Notes: generated from the letters alone by a model not told the origin. 64,000 nucleotides of DNA from Lysobacteraceae bacterium (GCA_026005075.1 BPKJ01000002.1:62001-126000), one strand, 5' to 3'. Positions 25,341-36,748 are shown, counted from the first letter of the stretch. Numbers and translations: made by a program.

Positions 25341-26588
25341 TCAGGCCGGCTCGACCGGCGCGCCGCCGGCGACGACCAGCCGCGGCGGCAGCCCGCTCAG
25401 CCAGTAGACGAGTTCCGACGGCTGCGTGGCCTGCCAGAGCACGAGATCGGCGCGCAGGCCGGGGACGATCCGCCCGCGGTCGTGCAGATCCAGGGCCCTT
25501 GCGGCATGAACGGTGGCTCCGCGCAGGGCTTCCTCGGGGGTCAGGCCGAAGAGCAGGCAGGCCATGTTGAGGGCCGGACGCAGAGCGCACAGCGGCGAGC
25601 TGCCCGGATTGAGGTCGGTGGCCACCGCCATGGGCACGCTGGCCGCGCGCAGCGCCTCGATGGGCGGGCGCTTCGTCTCGCGCAGGCTGTAGAACGCGCC
25701 GGGCAGCAGGACTGCGACGCAGCCCGCGGCGGCGAGGGCGGCGACACCCTCGGCGGAGGTGTATTCGAGGTGGTCGGCGGACAGGCCCCGGTAGCGGGCG
25801 AGCAGGGCTGCCCCGCCCTGGTCGCTGAGCTGGTCGGCGTGCAGGCGGACCGGCAGCCCGAGCGCGCGCGCGGCCGCGAACAGCCGCTCGACCTGCGGTG
25901 GGCTGAAGCCGATGGTCTCGCAGAAGGCATCGACCGCATCGACGAGTCCCTCCGCGGCCAGCGCAGGCAGCCAGTCGTGCGCCAGCGTGGCGATGTAGTC
26001 GTCGCCGCGGTCCGCGAACTCGGGCGGAAGGGCATGGGCACCGAGGAAGCTGGTGCGCACGTCCTGCCCGGTCAGAGCCGGGATGCGGCGCGCGACCCGT
26101 AGCATGCGCCGTTCGCTGTCCAGGCTCAGGCCGTAGCCGGACTTGATCTCGAGCGTGGTCACGCCGTCGGCACGCAGGGCCAGCGCGCGGGGCAAGGATG
26201 CGGCCAGCAGTGCGTCCTCGTCGGCGTGGCGGGTGGCGCGCACGGTCGAGGCGATGCCGCCACCGGCAGCCGCGATCTCGGCGTAGCTGGCGCCGAGCAG
26301 GCGCTGCTCGAACTCGCCGGCGCGGTCGCCCGCGAACACGAGGTGGGTGTGGCTGTCGATCAGGCCCGGGGTGAGCAGAGCCCCCTCGGCCTCCCACTCG
26401 TGGGGGCGCCGCGGGCAGCCGGCGCGGGGGCCGACGTAGTCGATGCGGCCCGCGCGCCAGGCCACGCTGACGTCCTCCAGCAGCCCGTAGCCGTGCGCAT
26501 CCGCAAGGGTCATCGCACGGGCTCCGTGGATCGCGCCCGCCGCAGGCCGGGCCGGGTCGTCGGGGCTGGGCGGGGGCAGGTCTTGCAT
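25341..26588 (-). CDS. hutI: Imidazolonepropionase
   Basis: An amidohydrolase of 415 residues, the third step of histidine degradation (4-imidazolone-5-propionate to N-formiminoglutamate). The metal site GLIDSHTHLVFAG, the HutI block GGGIASTVRATR, EIKSGYGLSLDSE, LHADQLS and TDLNPGSSP are all present. The ATG at 26588 gives a leader of about 24 residues before the barrel. It diverges from hutF, with 113 bp between the starts that presumably contains both promoters. The other hut genes (hutH, hutU) are not in the window. Confidence 0.92.
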   Translation of the reverse strand: MQDLPPPSPDDPARPAAGAIHGARAMTLADAHGYGLLEDVSVAWRAGRIDYVGPRAGCPRRPHEWEAEGALLTPGLIDSHTHLVFAGDRAGEFEQRLLGASYAEIAAAGGGIASTVRATRHADEDALLAASLPRALALRADGVTTLEIKSGYGLSLDSERRMLRVARRIPALTGQDVRTSFLGAHALPPEFADRGDDYIATLAHDWLPALAAEGLVDAVDAFCETIGFSPPQVERLFAAARALGLPVRLHADQLSDQGGAALLARYRGLSADHLEYTSAEGVAALAAAGCVAVLLPGAFYSLRETKRPPIEALRAASVPMAVATDLNPGSSPLCALRPALNMACLLFGLTPEEALRGATVHAARALDLHDRGRIVPGLRADLVLWQATQPSELVYWLSGLPPRLVVAGGAPVEPA

Positions 26589-26701
26589 GCGGATGCGGGC
26601 AGCGGCGGCGGTCGGCGCAGAGTCTAGCAAGGCCGGTCGCGGTGATCGCCGGCAAGGCCGGGGCCAGGGCAGATGCCCGCGCGGGATGCGACAATGCGCC
26701 G

Positions 26702-28096
26702 ATGCAGCGCTACCACGCCGAACATGCCTTCGTGGATGGAGCCTGGCAAGGCGACGTCGGCATCGACGTCGATGCCGGGGGTTACATCGCCGCGGTGCAG
26801 GCCGGGGTGCCTGCCGAGGGCCGGGAGCGCATCCGCGGCTGGGTGCTGCCGGGTCTGCCCAACCTGCACTCGCACGCCTTCCAGCGTGCCATGGCAGGGC
26901 TGGCCGAGCGCGCCTCGGACCCCGCCGACAGCTTCTGGACCTGGCGCGAGCAGATGTACCGCTGCGCCGCCTGGCTCACGCCGGATCGGCTCCGCATCGT
27001 CGCCAGCCAGCTCTACCTGGAGATGCTGGAGGCCGGCTACACCCACGTCTGCGAGTTCCACTACCTGCACCATGCCCCCGACGGGCGGCCGTATGCGCCC
27101 CTGGAGAGCATGCTCGACGCGCTGCGCGAAGCCGCCGCCGAGGTGGGGATCGGACTCACCCTGCTGCCGGTGCTCTACCAGACCGGCGGCCTGGACGGTC
27201 GCCCGCTCGCGGAGCGGCAGCGCCGCTTCGGCTCGGACCTCGATACCTACCTGCGCCTGCTGGAGGCGGCCTCCCGGCCGCTGCATCCGCACCAGCGGGC
27301 AGGGGTTTGCTTTCACAGCCTGCGCGCGGTGCCGGAGCCGTCGATGCGGCAGGTGCTGGCCGCGGCGGCGGAGGAACTGCCGGTGCACATCCACGTTGCC
27401 GAGCAGGAGGCCGAGGTCGAGGACTGCCTGCGCCTGCGCGGCCGCAGGCCGGTTCGCTGGCTGCTGGACGAGATCGGCATCGGTCCGCGCTGGTGCCTCG
27501 TCCACGCCACCCATGTCGACGCCGGGGAGTGCGCCGCGCTCGCGGCCAGCGGCGCGGTGGCGGGGCTTTGTCCGACCACCGAGGCCAACCTCGGCGACGG
27601 GCTCTTCCCGCTGCGTGCGTACCTCGATGCCGGTGGGCGCTGGGGCATCGGCTCGGACAGCCATGTCTGCGTCTCGCCGGTCGAGGAACTGCGCTGGCTG
27701 GAATACGGGCAGCGGCTCTGGCACCGCCGCCGCAACGTGGTCGCGGCGGAGGGCAGGGGCTGCGGCGAGGTCCTGCTGCAAGGAGCGCTGGCGGGCGGGG
27801 CGCAGGCCTCGGGCGTGCGCGTGGGACGCATCGCGCCGCCGGATGCACGGGGCGCCTGGCGGGCGGACTGGATCGTGCTCGATCCGGAGGCCGACGCACT
27901 GGCCGGTGCGCGGGCCGAGGACGTGCTCGATCGCTGGATCTTCGCCGCCGCCCGGCCGAGCGTGGACGCGGTGATGAGCGCCGGAGTGTGGCAGGTTCGG
28001 CAAGGGCGGCACCGCTTGCGCGAGGCGGTGTCGGCCCGCTTCACCCGTCTGATGTCGGACTTTGCCGCGCGGGCGGTGGCGGGGCAGGCGGACTGA
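26702..28096 (+). CDS. hutF: Formimidoylglutamate deiminase
   Basis: An amidohydrolase of 464 residues that converts N-formimino-L-glutamate to N-formyl-L-glutamate and ammonia, the Pseudomonas-type branch of histidine breakdown. The metal motif LPNLHSHAFQRAMAGLAER is diagnostic of HutF. Further blocks are HIHVAEQ, LVHATHVDAGE, CPTTEANLGDG and GIGSDSHV. A formylglutamate amidohydrolase (HutG) would complete the route and is not in the window. It is transcribed away from hutI and is followed by a strong hairpin. Confidence 0.92.
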   Translation: MQRYHAEHAFVDGAWQGDVGIDVDAGGYIAAVQAGVPAEGRERIRGWVLPGLPNLHSHAFQRAMAGLAERASDPADSFWTWREQMYRCAAWLTPDRLRIVASQLYLEMLEAGYTHVCEFHYLHHAPDGRPYAPLESMLDALREAAAEVGIGLTLLPVLYQTGGLDGRPLAERQRRFGSDLDTYLRLLEAASRPLHPHQRAGVCFHSLRAVPEPSMRQVLAAAAEELPVHIHVAEQEAEVEDCLRLRGRRPVRWLLDEIGIGPRWCLVHATHVDAGECAALAASGAVAGLCPTTEANLGDGLFPLRAYLDAGGRWGIGSDSHVCVSPVEELRWLEYGQRLWHRRRNVVAAEGRGCGEVLLQGALAGGAQASGVRVGRIAPPDARGAWRADWIVLDPEADALAGARAEDVLDRWIFAAARPSVDAVMSAGVWQVRQGRHRLREAVSARFTRLMSDFAARAVAGQAD

Positions 28097-28106
28097 ACAA
28101 CAAGAA

Positions 28107-28140
28107 GGGCGCCCCGGCAGCCGCCTGCTGCGGGGCGCCC
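28107..28140 (-). terminator. Hairpin between convergent hutF and hsp20
   Basis: A perfect 9-bp stem, GGGCGCCCC (28107-28115) with GGGGCGCCC (28132-28140), lies between the two stops. Read on the minus strand the stem is followed by CTTCTTGTTGTT, a T-rich tract, so it fits intrinsic termination of hsp20. On the plus strand no T-run follows, so termination of hutF there is less sure. Confidence 0.65.
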
Positions 28141-28148
28141 TGCGCGGC

Positions 28149-28727
28149 TCAGGCCTTCTCGACCGGGATCAGCCTGCCGCGCGAGGCGGGGGTGGCGCGC
28201 TTGCCGATGCGCACGGTGAGCACGCCGTGGCGGAAGCTGGCCTTGATCTGCTCCGGATCGGCGTCCAGCGGCAGGTCGAGCATGCGCTGGAAGCTGCCGT
28301 AGACCCGCTCGATGCGGTGCTGGCGGCCGTTGCGGTGGCTCTCCTCGCGGCGCTTCTCGCCACGGATCACCAGCACCTCGTCCTCCAGCGTGATCTGCAC
28401 GTCGTCGGGATCCACGCCCGGGAGTTCGAGGCTGACCTCATAGCGGTCCTCGTGTTCCTGGATGTCCAGCGAGGGGCGCAGCATGCCCTGCCACAGATCC
28501 GGCTCGTTCAGGCTCGGCAGCAGCGTGGGGCCGAGGCCGAAGCCGCGAAAGACCTGGTCGAACAGGCGGTCGATCTCGCGCTGGAGCTGCAGGATCGGAT
28601 GCCCGCCCGCCGCTGCGCCCTCGACCGGGGCGGGCGAGGGGTTCCGGCGGTGAACCGGAAGGTTGGCCTGCTCGACCTGCTGTTCCTTGCGGAACCAGTT
28701 CCACGGAGCCCATTTGCGAAGTTCCAT
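28149..28727 (-). CDS. Hsp20/alpha-crystallin family small heat-shock protein
   Basis: An ATP-independent holdase chaperone of 192 residues. A long N-terminal region with EIDRLFDQVFRGFG precedes the alpha-crystallin domain (about residues 88-180: DRYEVSLELPGVDPDDV, the GSFQRMLDLPLDAD beta-strand pair, and FRHGVLTVRIGK). The C-terminus RLIPVEKA supplies the I-x-V type anchor. A perfect AAGGAGGTG ribosome binding site lies 5 bp before the ATG, predicting strong translation. No convincing sigma-32 promoter was found in the upstream 268 bp. Confidence 0.9.
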   Translation of the reverse strand: MELRKWAPWNWFRKEQQVEQANLPVHRRNPSPAPVEGAAAGGHPILQLQREIDRLFDQVFRGFGLGPTLLPSLNEPDLWQGMLRPSLDIQEHEDRYEVSLELPGVDPDDVQITLEDEVLVIRGEKRREESHRNGRQHRIERVYGSFQRMLDLPLDADPEQIKASFRHGVLTVRIGKRATPASRGRLIPVEKA

Positions 28728-28995
28728 CGTGCACCTCCTTCAACGTGATGCGGGTGGGGCTCCCGCGGCCCCGGGCGCACGCGAATGGGCCGGCTTCAGG
28801 CCGGATGGGCGGCATGGCGCTCGCCCCGATCGAGGTCGGCGTGCGGGCCGGAGCCCGGGTGGCCGGTTCGGTCCTGCGGCGGGCCGCTGCCCGCCGGACG
28901 CCCTCCAAGCTGGGGCCGCGGGCTGCGGTTTCAAGGCCCCGGGCCGGGGCGCTGGCCCTGTACACTGGGCGCCCGGTATTTCTGGCGAGGCCTCG

Positions 28996-30033
28996 ATGTC
29001 GGCGTTGCTCACCCTCACCCGTCCCGACGACTGGCACCTGCACCTGCGCGACGGCGCGGCGCTGGTTTCGGTCGTCCCGCACAGCGCACGGCAGTTCGCA
29101 AGGGCACTGGTGATGCCCAACCTCAAGCCGCCGGTGACCACCACCGCCCAGGCGCAGGCCTACCGGGAGCGGATCCTGGAGGCGCTGCCGGCGGATGCCG
29201 ATTTCCAGCCCTGGATGAGCCTCTACCTGACCGACACCACGCCGGCGGCGGAGATCGAGCGTGCTGCCGCCTCCGGCGTGGTGCTGGCGGTCAAGCTCTA
29301 CCCGGCCGGTGCCACCACCAACAGCCAGGCCGGGGTGACCGACCTGCGCCGCTGCCGGGGCGCGCTGGAGGCGATGGAACGGCTCGGGATGCCGCTGTGC
29401 GTGCACGGCGAGGTGACCGACCCCGAGGTGGACGTGTTCGACCGCGAGAAGGTCTTCATCGAGCGCGTGCTGATTCCGCTGCGGCGGGCGTTTCCGGGCC
29501 TGCGCGTGGTGTTCGAGCACATCACCACCCAGGAGGCCGCGGACTACGTGCGGCAGGCCGAGGGCGAGATCGCCGCGACCATCACCGCCCATCACCTGCT
29601 CTACAACCGCAATGCGATCTTCCAGGGCGGGCTGCGTCCCCACTGGTACTGCCTGCCGGTGCTCAAGCGCGAGCGTCACCGAAGCGCCCTGCTGCAGGCC
29701 GCGACCTCGGGCAACCCGCGCTTCTTCCTCGGCACCGATTCCGCGCCCCACGCCCGCGACGACAAGGAGTCCGCGTGCGGCTGCGCGGGCTGCTACACCG
29801 CCCTTCATGCCATGGAACTCTATGCCGAGGCCTTCGACGCCGCCGGCGCGCTGGACCGCCTCGAGGGCTTTGCCAGCCACTTCGGCGCCGACTTCTACCG
29901 GCTGCCACGCAACGCCGGCCGCATCACCCTCCAGCGCGCCGAGCAGGTGATCCCCGCGTCCCTGCCTTTCGGCGGACGCGAACTGGTGCCGCTGGCGGCG
30001 GGCGAGACGCTGGGCTGGCGGTTCGTGGGGTAG
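28996..30033 (+). CDS. pyrC: Dihydroorotase (class II)
   Basis: A zinc amidohydrolase of 345 residues that closes carbamoyl-aspartate to dihydroorotate in pyrimidine synthesis. The motifs are RPDDWHLHLRDG (metal His pair), VMPNLKPPVTTT, VKLYPAGATTNS (with the carboxylated Lys), LCVHGEV, EHITTQEA, ITAHHLLYNRN and LGTDSAPHAR. All metal ligands are present. It stands alone between hsp20 and an acyltransferase. Confidence 0.94.
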   Translation: MSALLTLTRPDDWHLHLRDGAALVSVVPHSARQFARALVMPNLKPPVTTTAQAQAYRERILEALPADADFQPWMSLYLTDTTPAAEIERAAASGVVLAVKLYPAGATTNSQAGVTDLRRCRGALEAMERLGMPLCVHGEVTDPEVDVFDREKVFIERVLIPLRRAFPGLRVVFEHITTQEAADYVRQAEGEIAATITAHHLLYNRNAIFQGGLRPHWYCLPVLKRERHRSALLQAATSGNPRFFLGTDSAPHARDDKESACGCAGCYTALHAMELYAEAFDAAGALDRLEGFASHFGADFYRLPRNAGRITLQRAEQVIPASLPFGGRELVPLAAGETLGWRFVG

Positions 30034-30240
30034 CCGGTGGGGCGCGTGATCGCATTGGCCGTTCGAATCCGTCCAGCGCAGCGCCGTGCCGTCGAGCGTG
30101 CTCGGCCGACGTACTCCATGGGATCGAGGTGCCGCGGCGCTTGGGCGAGCTCGTTCGCCTCTGCGTGCGGGGGGCGTTGAGGCGAACCTCCGGATGCGCC
30201 CGCAGTGAGCCGAAGGGCCGCACGCGCGGCAAGGTGCGAC

Positions 30241-31410
30241 TCAGGCGCCGGCCTGGCGAGGGGCGACGGTTCCGGTCGGTCGGCGTCGCGCCCAGCGCAG
30301 GCAGGGGCGCTCAAGCAGGCGCCAGCCGGTCCAGGACAGCGCAAGGGTCATGCCGAGGCAGGCCAGCACCAGCGCCGGTTTCGGCAGCTCGGGCAGGCGC
30401 AGCAGGAGCAGGATCACCCCGGCATGCCAGAGATAGATGCCGTAGCTGAGGTTGCCGGCGCCGCGGATCAGCGGCGCCAGGCTGCGCGGCGGAGCAGGCA
30501 GGCGCAGGGCGAGCCAGATGCTCATCGAGGTGGCGAGACAGACCGCTGCATAGGCGCCTAGCAGGCCCGCCAGGCGGGTCCAGTAGCCGGCCTGCAGGTG
30601 GAGCAGGGCGGCGCCCGCCGCGATCCAGGCGAGCAGGGTCAGCACGAGGATGGACGCGAGGCTTCGCGGGCGATGGCTGGCGGCGTCGCGACGGGCTTCA
30701 AGCAGGCGGGCCGCCGCGGCACCGCCGGCGAAACCCAGCAGCACGCCCGGAAGCTGGGTGGCCAGGAAGAAGCCATGGCCGGCGCCCTGCGCCTCGTCCA
30801 TCGGGGCGACCGCGCTGAAGGTGAGCAGGCGCCACGCAAGCGAGACCAGCGTCGCCGAGATCAGAAGCCAGGCGGGTGAAACCCGAAGCGCCCAGGGTGC
30901 GATCAGCAGGAGCAGGGCGTAGAACTGCATCTCCACGCCGAGGCTCCAGCTCGGGCCGTTCAGCGCGCCGTGCAGGGCGGGAAACAGGTTGTGCACGAAC
31001 AGGGCGTGGCTGACGAGGTTCCACAGCGTGTCATCCTGCTGCAGCCGGAACGGTTCGACGACGAGCAGGAAGAGCACGCAGCTGGCGAAGTAGAGCGGGA
31101 CGATCCGGGCCAGGCGCCGGCGCAGGAACGTCTTCCTCCAGCCGGCGGCCGGGTTGACCATCAGGCGCCGCGTGGAAATCACCATGACCGCGCCACTGAG
31201 GGCGAAGAACAGGTCGACGCCCAGGAAGCCGAAGTGCAGCCAACCCCAGGGCGAGGTCAGCGGCAGGTCCACGCCGCCCATCACGATCAGGTGGTAGCCG
31301 AGCACCGACAGCGCGGCGAAGGCACGCAAGGCGTCGAGCCAGAGATAGTGCCCCGCATCCGGGGACGGGCGCGCAACGCGCCCGCCCGATTCCGCATCAG
31401 CCTCGCTCAA
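30241..31410 (-). CDS. Acyltransferase 3 (OafA-like) membrane protein
   Basis: A multi-pass membrane acyltransferase of 389 residues that probably O-acetylates a surface glycan or lipid. Family markers are the N-terminal LWLDALRAFAALSVLGYHL with the catalytic-type His, FGFLGVDLFFALSGAVM, FLRRRLARIVPLYF and LNGPSWSLGVEMQFY. About ten hydrophobic helices are seen. The start appears to be TTG at 31410, inside the DUF2333 gene (14-bp overlap), which points to translational coupling. No glycan cluster surrounds it. The 207 bp between its stop and pyrC shows nothing recognisable. Confidence 0.82.
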   Translation of the reverse strand: MSEADAESGGRVARPSPDAGHYLWLDALRAFAALSVLGYHLIVMGGVDLPLTSPWGWLHFGFLGVDLFFALSGAVMVISTRRLMVNPAAGWRKTFLRRRLARIVPLYFASCVLFLLVVEPFRLQQDDTLWNLVSHALFVHNLFPALHGALNGPSWSLGVEMQFYALLLLIAPWALRVSPAWLLISATLVSLAWRLLTFSAVAPMDEAQGAGHGFFLATQLPGVLLGFAGGAAAARLLEARRDAASHRPRSLASILVLTLLAWIAAGAALLHLQAGYWTRLAGLLGAYAAVCLATSMSIWLALRLPAPPRSLAPLIRGAGNLSYGIYLWHAGVILLLLRLPELPKPALVLACLGMTLALSWTGWRLLERPCLRWARRRPTGTVAPRQAGA

Positions 31411-32413
31411 GCAGCTTGCGCAGGTCGATCACCGCGGCGTTGGCCCGCGAGATGTAGTTGGCCATCACCAGCGAGTGGTTGGCGAAGAAGCCGTAGGGCG
31501 AGCCGTTGAGAACCACCGGGCTGGACAGTGGCGTCTGCGCTTCCTCCAGCTCGCGGATGATCTGACGCAGCGACACCAGGGCGTTCTTGTCACGCAGGAC
31601 CGGCTCGAAGTCGTGCTCGATGGCGCGCAGGAAATGCAGCAGCGCCCAGGTCGCGCCGCGGGCCTCGTAGAACACGTCATCCACCTCCAGCCATGGCGTG
31701 CGCACCGCCTGTTCCTGCGGCGTGGCCGTGGACTGGCGGCCGTGCGGATCGCCGGCGAGATCGGTGTCCACGCGGACCTGGCCCACGCTGGCCGAGAGCC
31801 GTTGCGAGAGCGAGCCGAGGCGCTTTTCCACCACCGCCAGCCAGTCGGCGAGGTTGTCGGCGCGGGCGTAGAACTGGGCGTTGTAGGCCTCGTCGTCGGC
31901 GAGCCTTGCGAGGTAGGCGTCCAGATGCTCGATGGCCTTGCGGTACTGGCTCTCGGAGGACGGCAGCAGCCAGCGGTCCGAGGGGCTGGAGAACAGCGGA
32001 TCGGCCTCCATCAGGTCGGCATCCTCGGTGCTCTGCGTCTGCGAGCGGGAGAACTCGTTGCGCATGGCCTTGGCGAGGTCACGCACCTGGACCAGCGCGC
32101 CGAACTCCCAGTTGGGGAGGTTGTCCATCCATGCCCCGGGGGGCAGGAGGTCGTTGGAAAGGTAGCCGCCACGCTTGTCGAGGAGGGTTTCGGCGACCCG
32201 GATCAGCGTGGCCGTGGTGACGCTGCCCACCACCATGGACTGACCGCGCTGGGCGGCACGGTCCTGCGCGGCGCGGACCACGTCGAAGCCTTCGGGCTCG
32301 TCGTCCCACCACCACCACAGCGCGCACACGGTCACCAGCCAGATCGCGACCAGCGCCGCGCCGAGGCGCACGAGCCACGCGCGGCCGGGCCTTGGAAGGG
32401 ATGGAATCGACAT
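31397..32413 (-). CDS. DUF2333 family membrane-anchored protein
   Basis: A protein of 338 residues with one N-terminal transmembrane anchor (about 15-36, ending WWWWDDEP) and a large domain that is probably periplasmic. The conserved blocks are LDKRGGYLSNDLLPPG and WMDNLPNWEFGALVQVRDLAKAMRNEFSRSQ followed by DRWLLPSSE, which mark the DUF2333 family. Its role is unknown. It is the first gene of a two-gene run with the acyltransferase. Confidence 0.85.
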   Translation of the reverse strand: MSIPSLPRPGRAWLVRLGAALVAIWLVTVCALWWWWDDEPEGFDVVRAAQDRAAQRGQSMVVGSVTTATLIRVAETLLDKRGGYLSNDLLPPGAWMDNLPNWEFGALVQVRDLAKAMRNEFSRSQTQSTEDADLMEADPLFSSPSDRWLLPSSESQYRKAIEHLDAYLARLADDEAYNAQFYARADNLADWLAVVEKRLGSLSQRLSASVGQVRVDTDLAGDPHGRQSTATPQEQAVRTPWLEVDDVFYEARGATWALLHFLRAIEHDFEPVLRDKNALVSLRQIIRELEEAQTPLSSPVVLNGSPYGFFANHSLVMANYISRANAAVIDLRKLLERG

Positions 32414-32483
32414 GAGGCCTCCTCGCTGTGATCGACGCCGTGACCGACGCGGGTATCGCCGGCCGCAACCGGGCCGCCGGCCC

Positions 32484-32505
32484 CCTCCAGCCTAGCAGCT
32501 GGAGG
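32484..32505 (-). terminator. Hairpin downstream of thiC
   Basis: A perfect 8-bp stem, CCTCCAGC (32484-32491) with GCTGGAGG (32498-32505), with a 6-nt loop, lies 36 nt beyond the thiC stop in the direction of transcription. No T-run follows, so it may be a stability or Rho-linked element rather than a textbook terminator. Confidence 0.4.
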
Positions 32506-32540
32506 CGGCGACGGTGCAGCCCGCGGGCCGCGGCGGTGGC

Positions 32541-34433
<1,893 letters not shown>

Positions 34434-34471
34434 TCATCGGGTGGGGAAGCGGGTGCGTCGGCCAGACCGCG

Positions 34472-34553
34472 AAGACTCCCTCGCCGGGGCTGGTCCCGGC
34501 CAGGTTCCAAGGGTTTGCTCTCAGCCCGGGACGATCCGGGCACCCCCGCTTCG
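34472..34553 (-). promoter_or_regulatory. TPP riboswitch (THI element) upstream of thiC
   Basis: On the minus strand the leader reads GGGGTGCCC, then GGGCTGAGAGCAAACCC, TTGGAACCTG, and after a short stem GGCGAGGGAG. These are the conserved pieces of the thiamine pyrophosphate aptamer: the P2/J3-2 CTGAGA, the ACCTG of the pyrimidine pocket, and the closing GCGAGGGA. About 50 nt separate it from the thiC ATG, short enough for control of ribosome access. It is expected to repress thiC when TPP is plentiful. Confidence 0.92.
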
Positions 34554-34692
34554 GAACGTCCATTCAACCACGAACCGGGACGGCGGGCGACGGCGGGCTG
34601 CCGATTCGCTCCGCGGCAAGGGTCGCTCCCGGCTCCGGGAAGCAGGCGTCCTGGCGCAGAATGCGCATCCCGCCGCCGACCGCCCCTTGCCG

Positions 34693-35592
34693 ATGCACGC
34701 CCAGCCGATCGACCGTCGTGGCCTGTTCGCGGCCGTGGCCGCCTACGCCCTGTGGGGCGTGTTTCCGCTCTACTGGGCGCTGCTGGCCAGCGTGCCCTCG
34801 CTGCAGATCATCGCCCACCGGGTGCTGTGGTGCCTGCTGTTCGTGCTGCTCTACCTCGGCCTCCGGCGCCGGCTTTCCGACCTCGCCGAGCCCTTGCGAC
34901 GCCCCCGCCTGCTGGCCCAGCTCCTGCTCAGTGCGGCCCTGATCGGCGTCAACTGGGGCGTGTACATCTGGGCGGTGACGCACGGGCACGTGGTCGAGGC
35001 CAGCCTGGGGTACTTCATCAACCCGCTGGTGAGCGTGCTGCTCGGTGTGGTGGTGCTGGGTGAGCAACTGCGCCGCTGGCAGTGGTCGGCGGTGGCGCTG
35101 GCTGCGCTCGGGGTCCTGTGGCTGAGCACGCGCCACACCGGCGTGCCCTGGATCGCGCTGGTGCTCGCGCTGACCTTCGGGCTGTACGGGCTGGTTCGCC
35201 GCTTCGCGGTGGTCGGCGCGATCCCGGGGCTGGCGGTGGAGAGCCTGATCCTGCTGGCGCCGGCCCTTGCCCTGCTGGTCTGGGCGGAGCACGCCGGGGT
35301 GGCGGCCTTCGGGCACCAGGGCGTGGGCACCGATGCGCTGCTGGTGGTGGGGGGAGCGCTGACCGCGCTGCCCCTGATCGGCTTTGCCTACGCGGCGCGG
35401 CGGATCCCGCTCTCGCTGGTCGGGCTGCTCCAGTACATCGCGCCGAGCCTCCAGCTCCTGTGCGGCGTGCTCTGGCTGGGCGAGCCCTTCGTCGCCGAGC
35501 AGGCGATCGGGTTCGGGCTGATCTGGCTGGGCCTTGCCCTCTACGCGACCGACGGCTGGCGGCACCGCCGCCTGCGGGCCGTGCCGGCCTGA
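34693..35592 (+). CDS. rarD: EamA family transporter, RarD-like
   Basis: An inner-membrane drug/metabolite exporter-family protein of 299 residues with ten predicted helices in two EamA repeats. The opening [22 protein letters not shown] and [27 protein letters not shown] type blocks are typical of RarD. The C-terminal [22 protein letters not shown] matches too. RarD was named from chloramphenicol work in Pseudomonas, but its natural substrate is unsettled. It is divergent from thiC. Confidence 0.85.
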   Translation: MHAQPIDRRGLFAAVAAYALWGVFPLYWALLASVPSLQIIAHRVLWCLLFVLLYLGLRRRLSDLAEPLRRPRLLAQLLLSAALIGVNWGVYIWAVTHGHVVEASLGYFINPLVSVLLGVVVLGEQLRRWQWSAVALAALGVLWLSTRHTGVPWIALVLALTFGLYGLVRRFAVVGAIPGLAVESLILLAPALALLVWAEHAGVAAFGHQGVGTDALLVVGGALTALPLIGFAYAARRIPLSLVGLLQYIAPSLQLLCGVLWLGEPFVAEQAIGFGLIWLGLALYATDGWRHRRLRAVPA

Positions 35593-35662
35593 GCGGGGCG
35601 CACCGCTTCCGCTCGGGACGGCGCCGGGGGTAGGCTGCACCGTCCCCCGCTGGAGATGCCCG

Positions 35663-36082
35663 ATGTCCGCGACACGTCTTCTTTCGGCCTTCCTGGCCGG
35701 TCTCGTCTCCACGCTGCTGTTCCACCAGGGCCTGCTTGCCCTGTTTCACGCCGCCGGCGTGGCGCCGGTGATGCCGTGGAATTTCCGTCCGGTGCCGCCC
35801 TTCGGGGTGCCGGCCGTGCTCTCGCTCGCGTTCTGGGGCGGGGTCTGGGCGGTGGCGCTGGATCGACTGCTGCGCCCGCGCAGCACGCGCGGCTACTGGC
35901 TGGGCTGGGTGGTGGCGGGGGCGATCGGTCCGAGCGCCGTGGCCCTGTTCGTGGTCTTTCCGCTCAAGGGGCTGGCCTTCGCCGCGGGCTGGGACCCGCG
36001 CATGATCCTCGGCGCCCTGCTGCTCAACGGCGTGTGGGGGCTGGGTTGCGCCCTCCTGCTGCGCGGGGCGGGGCGGCGCTGA
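35663..36082 (+). CDS. Conserved small membrane protein
   Basis: A 139-residue protein with four predicted helices (about 5-32, 47-67, 79-104 and 115-135). Its recognisable feature is MPWNFRPVPPFGVPAVLSLAFWGG between the first two helices, a sequence that looks conserved rather than random. It converges with yceH with no gap. No function is known to me. Confidence 0.7.
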   Translation: MSATRLLSAFLAGLVSTLLFHQGLLALFHAAGVAPVMPWNFRPVPPFGVPAVLSLAFWGGVWAVALDRLLRPRSTRGYWLGWVVAGAIGPSAVALFVVFPLKGLAFAAGWDPRMILGALLLNGVWGLGCALLLRGAGRR

Positions 36083-36748
36083 TCAGCCGGGGGGCGCCGG
36101 GGGCGGCAGCCGCGCCTCCAGCTCCGCGAGCCGCTGCTCGAGCCGCTGGATGCGTTCGGCCAGGGCAGCCAGCGCGTCGCCCTCGGCGGACGTACCGCTC
36201 AGCCCGGCCTCCGCGACCGCCGCGCGGGACGGCGGGCCGCACAGGAGATGCGCCCAGCGTTCCTCGCGCTGCCCCGCCGCGCGCGGCAGGCGCAGCACCA
36301 GCGGCGGGCTGCGCTGGGCGAGGCGTTCGAGAACATGCAGCAGCGCCTCGGCGGACTCGAACCGGTGCAGGCGTTCCGAGCGGGACAGGATCTCCCCGGC
36401 GGTCTGCGCACCGCGCAGCATCAGCACCGTCAGCACCGCCTGCTGGGCGCGGGTGAGGTCGAGGGCCTCGGCCAGACGGTGCTCCCAGCGCTGCACCCGC
36501 GCGCCATGGCGGCTGTGCACGAGGCCACGCTGTTCCAGGCTTCGCAGCGCATGGCCCACCTCGCCGGGCTGGAGGTGCATCACCGGGTCACGGCTGGTCT
36601 TCTGGTTGCAGGCCAGCAGCAGGGCGTTCTCGGTGAGCGGGTACTGTTCGGGCGTGGTCGCCTCCTTCTCCACGAGGCAGCCGAGGATGCGCGCCTCGAC
36701 CGGGTCGAGGCGAAGGGCCTCGGGCAGCTCCTGTTGGGTGGATTCCAT
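36083..36748 (-). CDS. yceH: DUF480 family protein YceH
   Basis: A protein of 221 residues with two winged-helix domains, typical of YceH/DUF480. Seen are LDPVEARILGCLVEKEATTPEQYPLT at the start, ACNQKTSRDPVM, and LTRAQQAVLTVLMLRGAQTAGEI opening the second domain. A C-terminal coiled-coil of Glu/Leu/Arg heptads (about 185-215) follows. The fold suggests DNA binding, but the function is not established. Confidence 0.88.
   Translation of the reverse strand: MESTQQELPEALRLDPVEARILGCLVEKEATTPEQYPLTENALLLACNQKTSRDPVMHLQPGEVGHALRSLEQRGLVHSRHGARVQRWEHRLAEALDLTRAQQAVLTVLMLRGAQTAGEILSRSERLHRFESAEALLHVLERLAQRSPPLVLRLPRAAGQREERWAHLLCGPPSRAAVAEAGLSGTSAEGDALAALAERIQRLEQRLAELEARLPPPAPPG

Noticed and set aside
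28741-28800. A sigma-32 heat-shock promoter ahead of hsp20
   Set aside because: CCTGAA and CCCCAC were found, but their spacing (over 30 bp) is not compatible with the consensus.
30055-30085. GTTCGAATCC, a possible tRNA T-arm after pyrC
   Set aside because: No matching acceptor, D or anticodon stems can be found around it.
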